Assembly: GCA_021798115.1 (NCBI GenBank)
Contig: JAJZYM010000001.1
Location: 1 to 44,420 of the forward strand
Direction: 5' to 3'
DNA: 44,420 bases
Source: Pseudomonadota bacterium
GTDB taxonomy: Bacteria > Pseudomonadota > Gammaproteobacteria > JAKAQQ01
The notes under the pieces were generated by a model that did no database searches, had not been told where the DNA came from, and saw nothing but the letters and a program-made list of their open reading frames with translations. Made by a program: the position numbers and the translations under genes. This document shows, in pieces, positions 38,427 through 44,420 of the stretch (position 1 is its first letter; every line of letters begins with the position of its first letter).

Positions 38427-38455
38427 TTGACGTACACCCTCATTCGCCTTAATAC
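38427..38455 (+). promoter_or_regulatory. Sigma70-like promoter pair, no gene downstream
   Basis: TTGACG (38427-38432) and TAATAC (38450-38455) are 17 bases apart, a good consensus fit on the plus strand. It points into the decayed region, antisense to the AbiEi pseudogene, with no intact gene after it. It may be chance in AT-richer DNA or a leftover of a lost gene. Confidence 0.35.
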
Positions 38456-38489
38456 ATCAATTTATCAAGAATTCGGTTACATGCAAATG

Positions 38490-38800
38490 TTACAAGGGGT
38501 GGGGAATCTGCGTTGTAATCTCGTGGAAGGCCAGTGCTGAAACAAGGCAGACCACGGCCTGCGGTACCCTCAGAGCGACCGTAACGGGATCCGGGCTTCT
38601 GGGGGGTGGAGCATGTACCAGTCGGTAGACGCGCCACGGCACACAACAACCAGGACACCCTCATCGCGAAGCCGATAGCGGGTTCAGGGATGAATGCCGG
38701 CCTTCAGTGCCTCACCGGTCCTGATTTGCCCGCCTTGATCCTGGATCAGCCGAATCGACCAATGATTCTGGGAAACTAGAGCCTCCCCCCAGTGCCATGG
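38490..38800 (-). pseudogene. AbiEi-type antitoxin / regulator pseudogene
   Basis: On the minus strand two joined frames give sequence typical of the winged-helix antitoxin of type IV (AbiE) toxin-antitoxin systems. The first is IRLIQDQGGQIRTGEALKAG then IHP-stop-TRYRLRDEGVLVVVCRG; after a one-base frame change comes WRVYRLVHAPPPRSPDPV and TVALRVPQAVVCLVSALAFH, then EITTQIPHPL and a stop at 38490. The in-frame TGA stands where an arginine is usual, so CGA to TGA is likely. The protein ends about where the N-terminal domain of AbiEi ends, and no AbiEii toxin gene follows before the tRNA fragment. The start of the gene is also unclear (near 38800). Clearly non-functional. Confidence 0.8.
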
Positions 38801-38913
38801 ATAAAAATTACCCATATGTACAGCTATCCACGGATAATTTTATCCTATGAGGGCTCAAAAAACTACCTTTCATTGACACGCTCCCCGCGTCGGTTCTTCC
38901 GACGTTACACCTG

Positions 38914-39195
38914 TCAATTGACCGGCTTGCGCACCTCATCGACGGGCACCATCATGAACTCGCCGGAGGTGGTAACTACCGGCTTCACTTAGGCCCGATC
39001 CGCACGCAGCAGGGGCACGCCCATGACGATCGGGCTGCGGCCACAGGAGCGAGCCGGCTGGATCTCGACCATCTCCCCCAACTGCACAGCTGCGTTGAAG
39101 TCGATCAGCTCCGAGCGTGCCGACACGGTGGTACCGCCCGAGCCCCGGCGGCTCGGCAAAAAAGTGGCCTTGTCCATCCATGCCGGCACCTAACC
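38914..39195 (-). pseudogene. Acyl-CoA thioesterase (hotdog fold) pseudogene
   Basis: The minus strand reads MDKATFLPSRRGSGGTTVSA, then RSELIDFNAAVQLGEMVEIQ, then a diverged stretch to VMGVPLLRADRA, an in-frame TAA (near 38989-38991), then VVTTSGEFMMVPVDEVRKPV and the natural-looking stop at 38914. This is the C-terminal two thirds of a YciA/hotdog acyl-CoA thioesterase, whose members carry WMDKATF, TVRSELIDFNAPV and GEFVMVAVDEAGKPV. The N-terminal third is not recognisable; a stop codon precedes the VPAWMDK segment. With a nonsense codon and a missing 5' part the gene is dead. Confidence 0.78.
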
Positions 39196-39199
39196 GCAA

Positions 39200-39472
39200 G
39201 CGCACAATCCGGCGCCCGTATTTCTCCGCCATCGCAACAGATCGCAATCCTGCGGTCGGGGGAGGCACGATCGGGAACCGATGATCGGCGTGCTCTCATC
39301 GTTGCGACACTCGTATTGCGCTTCGGGTTCCGGCAAGCGGCGCGCGCTACGAATTGTTTGCACCAGTATTTTCTCGATGGGCGTATCGTAGGTCGGCGTG
39401 GACGCAAGGTTTTCCGTGCACCGGGAGGACCGTAGATCCCCCCCTGGGCCGGCAACGTTACCGACCCGCACC
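39200..39472. other. Intergenic decayed stretch, nothing recognised
   Basis: No frame on either strand gives a recognisable protein here, and I see no RNA gene, repeat or terminator. Short open frames exist on the minus strand but resemble no family I know. The stretch separates the thioesterase pseudogene from the end of the epimerase gene. The similar gap at 38801-38913 holds only an imperfect AT-rich inverted repeat (GGATAA-TT-TTATCC near 38834). Confidence 0.5.
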
Positions 39473-40426
39473 TCACGGCAATACAGGGAGCGATCGCCTG
39501 TCGAGATCCGACCCACTTAAGGTTTGGAGGCCTCTCTCAAGCGGGATGAACGGTTCGATGAGCAGTTGTCGCATACGACGGACATCCGCTTGAGAGCGGC
39601 GAATGTCCCCGGGCAGTGGTGCAACCCATTGGATCTCGCCCGTCCCCCCGTGAAGTTCGATCATCAGTTCAGCCAGGCGATGGATGCTGATGACCTGACC
39701 GCTCGCCACATTGACCACACCGTCCACACGGCTTCGTAGCGCCGCCACGTTCGCTCGCGCGACATCCGTGACATGGATAAAATCTCGCTCCTGCAAGCCG
39801 TCCCCTCGGACCGTCACGGCCGTCCCCCGTCGCACCTGATCGACAAAACGAGAGATCACCCCGCTGTACGGAGAGTTGGGGTCCTGACGTGGTCCGTAGA
39901 CGTTGAAATACCGCAACCCGAGCTGCGAAAGGCCATACAACCTGCCAAAGAGGTCGGCGTAGAGCTCATTGCTGTATTTCTCGAGGCCATACGGAGAGAT
40001 GGGTCGGATCGGCACCTGTTCGCTCAGCGGCAACGTCTCGGGGTCACCGTAAACGGCCGCCGACGAGGCGTAAACCACTCGTGCCGATTGCTTGCGCGCC
40101 GCGTCCAGCACCCGAACGAAGCCGAGGACGTTCTGCCGACAGGAGTGAACGGGATCTTCGAGACTGCGTTGCACGGAAACCTGAGCGGCGAGATGGAGAA
40201 CGGCAACCACTTCGCGAAACGACGACTGCAGAAGATCGGGGTCCTCGACACTCCCGGCGACGACGTCCAGGCGAACGCAGCCTTGAGGGAGATTCTCTCG
40301 ACGTCCCGTAGAAAAGTTGTCGAGAACCCGCACCCGATAACCTTCCTGGAGCAGTAAATCGACCGTGTGGGACCCGATAAAGCCGGCGCCCCCGGTGACC
40401 AAAATCAGGCCTTCACCATTTTTCAT
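39473..40426 (-). CDS. PelX-like UDP-sugar C4-epimerase (SDR)
   Basis: The 317-residue protein is an extended short-chain dehydrogenase of the GalE/UDP-GlcNAc 4-epimerase type. It has the NAD loop VTGGAGFIGSHTVDLLLQEG, the catalytic Ser/Tyr/Lys set in YASSAAVYGDPE and SPYGLEKYSNELY, LRYFNVYGPRQDP, and ERDFIHVTDVARA. It starts eight bases after the pelG stop, so it belongs to the pel transcript. In Pseudomonas protegens PelX, a UDP-GlcNAc C4-epimerase, is encoded with pel and supplies UDP-GalNAc; the same job is inferred here. The last residues (after about 302, GLQTLSGSDLDRRSLPVLP) do not look like the usual C-terminal helix, so the tail may be replaced by the decayed DNA beyond. Confidence 0.82.
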   Translation of the reverse strand: MKNGEGLILVTGGAGFIGSHTVDLLLQEGYRVRVLDNFSTGRRENLPQGCVRLDVVAGSVEDPDLLQSSFREVVAVLHLAAQVSVQRSLEDPVHSCRQNVLGFVRVLDAARKQSARVVYASSAAVYGDPETLPLSEQVPIRPISPYGLEKYSNELYADLFGRLYGLSQLGLRYFNVYGPRQDPNSPYSGVISRFVDQVRRGTAVTVRGDGLQERDFIHVTDVARANVAALRSRVDGVVNVASGQVISIHRLAELMIELHGGTGEIQWVAPLPGDIRRSQADVRRMRQLLIEPFIPLERGLQTLSGSDLDRRSLPVLP

Positions 40427-40433
40427 AGAATGC

Positions 40434-41804
40434 TCACCGTGCCCGCACAAAGGTCAGATAGTCAATGCCCTGCAAGTCTCGAGACAGCATGGACAGACCG
40501 AGAAGGTCGGTGATCAAAAGGGATCCAAGGAATCCCAGCCCGTAAAAGAAGGGACCCAGCACCAATGTCATCCCTGTCAAGAGAAAGTTTCCAATCAGGA
40601 AGAGCAGCGTCAGAAGAACGGTCCGTCCGCGTAGATCAAGGTAAAAATAGACATTCAACAAGCTCATCAGAAGCAACTGCAGGCTCGTGCCAATGACATC
40701 AAACCGGAAAAGCCGTACATAATTCCCGGAATATCCCAGATGGGCAAGCAAGGACCTGGCAAAGACGAGCGCCAACACCACCGTAATACCCTGAATCTTG
40801 GCGATATCCCAGAGACCGGTCCGTGTTGCCTGAATCATGCCCAACTTCGCCCCTCGCAGTTCAGCGTAGGTCCCTCCTCCGACAATGGCGCGGTTGTAGG
40901 CGTCGTAAGCCTCGACAAAATCCGTTTCCATGCGAAACAGAAAAACCGCCAACCCCGGCACAATCAGAAGGTAGCTCAGAAAAATGGGAACATCGTAGAT
41001 GGGAGACGCACGCAGGGGGCCGATGATTGCCACACTGGTACTGGGATAAAACCAAAACCAGAACTTGTCGGTCCAGACCGCCAGATTGAAGGCCACGCCC
41101 GCCAGTGACAAAGACCAGAAGAGACGATTGGCCCGTCGCTCTGGCCAGTGTATGGGACCAGGGAATTGCCGTATGACAAGTATCCCAAGGCCCAGAAGGA
41201 GTGTCAGCTGGCCAAGGGCAAACGCCAAGAGATAACCATCCAGGCCGTACCGACGTCCCAGAATCAAACCCAATCCGACCACCAAACCGTAAGCCAAAAG
41301 ATACCCCATGACCAAGATCTTGTAATCTTTCAGGCTGGTGCCCAGGATCGTCAAGATCCAAACCCCGCAAAGCTCGACAAAAGCGATCCCCATGAGCACC
41401 TGATACAGCCAAGGGGTTCCATCAAAGAAGAGCCGCAATGCCGCCGCCGCAAACAAGGCTCCCGGCACGACGGCGCTGACCAGCATGGTCAAGAGCACAG
41501 TGACCACCGAACGGGCTTGACGCGCGAACAGCATATCGGCGATGTATCGGGTGAAAGGCAGCTGCAGCGCGCCGGTAAAGATCAAGGAAACGGCGATCAG
41601 ATAGGTCACGGAAACCTGAAACTCGATAATTGATCCGCCCGTGGCTCGATCACCGAGCGCAAGAAATCCCAAGAGAAGAATGCCAAAGATGGACAGGAGC
41701 CACGGGCCGGACGACGCGAGACCGGCGTAGCCGTAGGCCTCCGCCATAGCGAGATAGCTTCTCCGCTTCAAGATACGCCGTAACTCGAATCCGATACCGG
41801 CCAT
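40434..41804 (-). CDS. pelG: Pel polysaccharide membrane protein PelG
   Basis: The 456-residue protein is very hydrophobic, with about 12 membrane-spanning segments, and resembles Wzx/MOP-type transporters. It starts MAGIGFELRRILKRRSYLAM, the PelG N-terminus, and has the family segments EAYGYAGLASSGPWLLSI, WTDKFWFWFYPST and FLFRMETDFVEAYD. In Pseudomonas aeruginosa PelG forms an inner-membrane complex with PelD, PelE and PelF that makes and moves the Pel chain. The ATG lies two bases after the pelF stop, so translation is coupled. Confidence 0.96.
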   Translation of the reverse strand: MAGIGFELRRILKRRSYLAMAEAYGYAGLASSGPWLLSIFGILLLGFLALGDRATGGSIIEFQVSVTYLIAVSLIFTGALQLPFTRYIADMLFARQARSVVTVLLTMLVSAVVPGALFAAAALRLFFDGTPWLYQVLMGIAFVELCGVWILTILGTSLKDYKILVMGYLLAYGLVVGLGLILGRRYGLDGYLLAFALGQLTLLLGLGILVIRQFPGPIHWPERRANRLFWSLSLAGVAFNLAVWTDKFWFWFYPSTSVAIIGPLRASPIYDVPIFLSYLLIVPGLAVFLFRMETDFVEAYDAYNRAIVGGGTYAELRGAKLGMIQATRTGLWDIAKIQGITVVLALVFARSLLAHLGYSGNYVRLFRFDVIGTSLQLLLMSLLNVYFYLDLRGRTVLLTLLFLIGNFLLTGMTLVLGPFFYGLGFLGSLLITDLLGLSMLSRDLQGIDYLTFVRAR

Positions 41805-41806
41805 GC

Positions 41807-43303
41807 TTACCCCGCCGAGACTTCTTCAAAAAGGCGTCGATAGCGCCCGAACATTTGCTTTTCCTGGTACTGACTTTCCACCCGAGTCATGGCATTCCGG
41901 CTGCAAAGGTCCCAGCGTTTCTCGTCGTCGAGAAGAGCGGCCATGGCGGCCGCAAGAGTCTTGGGATCGGCAATCGGCACGACGATGCCAGCCGGAGCCT
42001 CACCCTCAGAGGTCGCGTTCCCGTAGAGAAGTTCCCGACAAGCCCCGGCATCGGTGGACACGACAGGCACACCCGCGGCAAAGCTCTCCAGCACCGAAAG
42101 AGGCAATCCTTCGCTGATGGAACTGAGGATCGTCAGTCTCACCACCGACAAGATCTCCACGACAGAGCGAAAGCCGAGAAACCTTACAGAACTCTCCACA
42201 CCGAGATGTTCCACCAGAACCTGACATTCGGCGTGATACTCTTCATCCTCCTCCGAGGATCCGACGATCCAGAATTGGGTCTTGCGACCTTCTTGCCGCA
42301 GCAGGGCCGCGGCACGAATGAAGGTTTTGATATCTTTGATCGGAACCACTCGACCGATCAGCGCCACCGCGTCTTGTCGCTGCGCGAAAGGGCGCCGCGC
42401 GGGCAGGAAGCTCTCCACGTCGATTCCGTTAGGGATCGTGAGCAATTTTTCTTCGGCGGCGCCGCCCTGCAGTTGCAAGGGGATCACCCCTCCGTACAAA
42501 TTCACGATGCGTCGAGCCTGCTGGTAGGCAAATCGGCCAAGAAACTCGAAGAAATCGATCCAGAGTTGGCGCAAATAATGAATCTGTCCGGGACGCCGTA
42601 AAAAATCCTCGTCCTCGTGAATCCAGCGAGCCAAGAGGAGATCAATACGTCGTTCCTTTGTGTAGATCCCGTGCTCGGAGATGATCAACGGACAGTCCAG
42701 ACGGGCCGCCAAAAGCGCACCCAGATAACCTGCATAACCCGTGGAGGGCGCGAGAAGAATCCTGGCGCGTGGAGCCGCTCGCAACGCCTTGCTCAAGGTC
42801 CACAAAGGGCCATGCATGGCTCGTACGGCCCAGAAATAATCCACGAATGCCGGTTGATCGGGAATCTCCGCGTATCGCTGGAGAAGATAGTTCCAGACGG
42901 CCGGCGAACGAAAGAATTCCTCGCGGCTCACGCCAAAGTTTTCCGCCAACCCGGAATCCTGCCGTGGCAAAACTTCTCCGTTGAGACACGCCTTCATTTC
43001 CAGGTGGGCATTGTGAATCGTACCGTCATCAAAGCGGGTTCGGATCGGACTCCCGGTGGCAATGGGATCCGTCTCGTCGTAAAGGAAATATTCCGCATAG
43101 TAGTCGACGTTCGCGGGCAGCGGGTAAGGCAAGCTGCGACGGTAGTCGGATCTTGCGCTACCTAGAAAAATAATCCCAAATCGACGATCGGAAAATCCCT
43201 CAATGATGCGTTGAACCCAGGACGATACTCCACCCCGCACATACGGGAAGGTGCCCTCCAAGAGCAACAGGATGTCCGTGGTCGCGGCGGCTCTCCGTTC
43301 CAT
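41807..43303 (-). CDS. pelF: Pel polysaccharide glycosyltransferase PelF
   Basis: PelF is the cytosolic GT4 enzyme that polymerises Pel from UDP-activated N-acetylhexosamine. The 498-residue protein begins with TTDILLLLEGTFPYVRGGVS followed by SWVQRIIEGF, the PelF N-terminal signature. It has SEHGIYTKERRIDLLLARWI, IPNGIDVESFLPAR, LIGRVVPIKDIKTFIRAAAL and the donor-site segment LSSISEGLPLSVLESFAAG, with the EX7E motif glutamates. The ATG overlaps the pelE stop codon by one base (TGATG). An open frame continues upstream of the ATG but has no family resemblance. Confidence 0.97.
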   Translation of the reverse strand: MERRAAATTDILLLLEGTFPYVRGGVSSWVQRIIEGFSDRRFGIIFLGSARSDYRRSLPYPLPANVDYYAEYFLYDETDPIATGSPIRTRFDDGTIHNAHLEMKACLNGEVLPRQDSGLAENFGVSREEFFRSPAVWNYLLQRYAEIPDQPAFVDYFWAVRAMHGPLWTLSKALRAAPRARILLAPSTGYAGYLGALLAARLDCPLIISEHGIYTKERRIDLLLARWIHEDEDFLRRPGQIHYLRQLWIDFFEFLGRFAYQQARRIVNLYGGVIPLQLQGGAAEEKLLTIPNGIDVESFLPARRPFAQRQDAVALIGRVVPIKDIKTFIRAAALLRQEGRKTQFWIVGSSEEDEEYHAECQVLVEHLGVESSVRFLGFRSVVEILSVVRLTILSSISEGLPLSVLESFAAGVPVVSTDAGACRELLYGNATSEGEAPAGIVVPIADPKTLAAAMAALLDDEKRWDLCSRNAMTRVESQYQEKQMFGRYRRLFEEVSAG

Positions 43304-44217
43304 CAACACTCCGCGCCCAGCCAGAACCCACAAGACGCACCGTAGCGAGGGGAAATCAAGATCTCCGGATGGCGTTGATAGGTCTCCCGCAGCGCCTGCA
43401 GATCCCCAAGGAGAAAATACGCAGCGGCCCGGTGCGCGGCGAGGATGACACTGTCGACTCCTTTCTGTTGCGCTGCATCGAAGCACTCGATGGCGGCGGA
43501 CGCGTGAGCGCCTTCCAAGGCGCGAAGTCCCAAAAGAAAAAGAGGCTCCTCGCCTGACACGGCGGTGTTTTCAGACCGTCTGGGGACATCCGATTCTGTG
43601 AGAAGAACCCGTGGATCCGCCAGCTCTTGAGACACGGAATGGTCGATATTCCAATGCAACCAGGCCAGGTAATCCCGGAGCCTCTGAGACACCGGCCCTG
43701 GTGGACACTGGGCAATCTGTCGTTGCAAATCGATGAGTATTTCTGTATTTTCCTGTTCCCGTTGATCCAGGGCGGCGTAGGCCAGAAGGCGCACCTCTTC
43801 CGCCTCGTCCTGAAGAGCATGTCGCAGCAAACGCAGCTGCTCGGCGAAACGAGAACTCGTGATCAGCGACAGGGCTCCCAGCCGCTGTTGTGAATCTTCG
43901 GCTCCCTGCAAACGTGCGGCGATCGCCCCGGGGGCCACTTGCGTGGGTCGCAAACGAAAATCCCGCACGGGCGGTGGCACTACGATGGGTTCCGTCTCGG
44001 CTTCGCCCATTCGATGCGCAATGGAGCGCAAGGTCACGGCATAGGCCAGAGTCAACGCCGCGCCGACGAGAGGCAACGCCAAGCACAACAGCCCAAAGAG
44101 GAGAACGGCCAAACCCCGATCCTTGCGATCGGCGACAGGCACAAGGATGGCGGCCGCAAGAATCACCACCATTGAGATCAAGATCGGAATCCAAAGGTCC
44201 ATCATGAGCCGGTGCAT
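43303..44217 (-). CDS. pelE: Pel polysaccharide inner-membrane protein PelE
   Basis: The 304-residue protein has two N-terminal transmembrane helices (about residues 8-28 and 36-62) and a soluble, helix-repeat C-terminal part with TPR-like stretches (LGLRALEGAHASAAIECFDA and HRAAAYFLLGDLQALRETY). This matches PelE, which links PelD to PelF/PelG in the Pel synthase complex. Between pelD and pelF the position is the expected one. The ATG at 44217 overlaps the pelD stop by one base (TGATG). Confidence 0.93.
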   Translation of the reverse strand: MHRLMMDLWIPILISMVVILAAAILVPVADRKDRGLAVLLFGLLCLALPLVGAALTLAYAVTLRSIAHRMGEAETEPIVVPPPVRDFRLRPTQVAPGAIAARLQGAEDSQQRLGALSLITSSRFAEQLRLLRHALQDEAEEVRLLAYAALDQREQENTEILIDLQRQIAQCPPGPVSQRLRDYLAWLHWNIDHSVSQELADPRVLLTESDVPRRSENTAVSGEEPLFLLGLRALEGAHASAAIECFDAAQQKGVDSVILAAHRAAAYFLLGDLQALRETYQRHPEILISPRYGASCGFWLGAEC

Positions 44218-44420
44218 CACAAACGCCACTCCAGCCAATGAGCGATCTGCTCTGCGGCAGGGCGGGTATCGACCGGCAGGAAATCCGCACGTACAAAGGC
44301 GGCTTCCCAGTGATTCGCGCAGTGCTTCTGCATTTCCACCTCCACCCTGGTCCTTTGCCCTTCAGCAGCGACAGGCCCGGCAAAGGGAAGCAAGATGAGC
44401 GCCGACAAATATTCCCCTTC
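44217..44420 (-). CDS. pelD: PelD, C-terminal part only (runs off the window)
   Basis: The last 67 codons of a gene that continues beyond the right edge. The visible part reads EGEYLSALILLPFAGPVAAE ... WEAAFVRADFLPVDTRPA, then EQIAHWLEWRL. This fits the end of the degenerate GGDEF domain of PelD, the inner-membrane c-di-GMP receptor of Pel synthesis. Its place just before pelE is where pelD lies in the pelABCDEFG operon. The c-di-GMP-binding RxxD motif would be upstream, outside the window, so it cannot be checked here. Identity rests mainly on gene order. Confidence 0.8.
   Translation of the reverse strand, partial: EGEYLSALILLPFAGPVAAEGQRTRVEVEMQKHCANHWEAAFVRADFLPVDTRPAAEQIAHWLEWRL

Noticed and set aside
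38368-38443. Intact tRNA-Gln gene
   Set aside because: The 5' acceptor strand and D arm do not pair with the 3' half (best acceptor fit 5 of 7, D stem fails), so only a 3' fragment is supported.
38834-38847. Inverted repeat GGATAA-TT-TTATCC as terminator or antitoxin operator
   Set aside because: The stem is only six A/T-rich base pairs with a two-base loop and lies in decayed DNA; too weak to call.

Overview
The window is a piece of a high-GC, Gram-negative, gammaproteobacterial chromosome. The gene orders are typical gammaproteobacterial ones: prmB-aroC-asd-fimV-truA-accD-folC-SPOR-cvpA-purF; pepP-ubiH-ubiI-like divergent from zapB-zapA-6S RNA-fau; and efp-epmA divergent from epmB. A lipid A gene (lpxH), psd, FimV and a FimX-like protein fit a piliated diderm. 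I cannot name the species. The base composition and gene set would suit a high-GC, perhaps environmental or chemolithotrophic lineage, but this is a guess.

Layout. 1-0.64 kb: a frameshifted IS30-family transposase remnant. 0.67-2.83 kb: groES-groEL with a CIRCE operator and a clear sigma70 promoter. 2.9-3.6 kb: lpxH. 3.6-14.4 kb: a ten-gene leftward block with mostly overlapping stop/start codons. 14.5-15.3 kb: psd. 15.4-18.5 kb: msrC-epmA-efp leftward and epmB rightward, the EF-P lysylation system. 18.6-20.6 kb: a FimX-like REC-PAS-GGDEF-EAL protein with degenerate catalytic motifs. 20.6-32.5 kb: a leftward operon pepP-ubiH-ubiI-like-addB-like-addA-like-parC. 32.6-34.5 kb: zapB, zapA, 6S RNA, fau and an EVE-domain gene. 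34.6-35.8 kb: a lysine-rich histone H1-like protein with 39-bp tandem repeats, then rpiA. 36.0-38.3 kb: leftward wecB and a glycosyltransferase.

At 38.37 kb the character changes. A perfect 3' half of a tRNA-Gln(CUG) gene lies on the minus strand. To its right is about 1.1 kb of lower-GC, decayed DNA with two recognisable pseudogenes (an AbiEi-type antitoxin and a hotdog thioesterase). Then comes the end of a Pel exopolysaccharide operon (pelD partial, pelE, pelF, pelG) with a PelX-like UDP-sugar epimerase. The orientation of the tRNA piece and the composition shift suggest that this is the distal attachment end of an island lying to the right and carrying the pel genes.

Several genes point to surface attachment under c-di-GMP control: FimV and the FimX-like protein (type IV pilus), PelD (c-di-GMP receptor) with PelE/F/G (Pel synthesis and export), and a PelX-like epimerase that could supply UDP-GalNAc. 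I found no CRISPR array, no intact mobile element and no clearly new enzyme system. The most notable items are the tRNA-Gln/pel junction, the inactive FimX-like receptor, HrcA/CIRCE control of groESL, and the UbiH homologue lacking its usual FAD motif.
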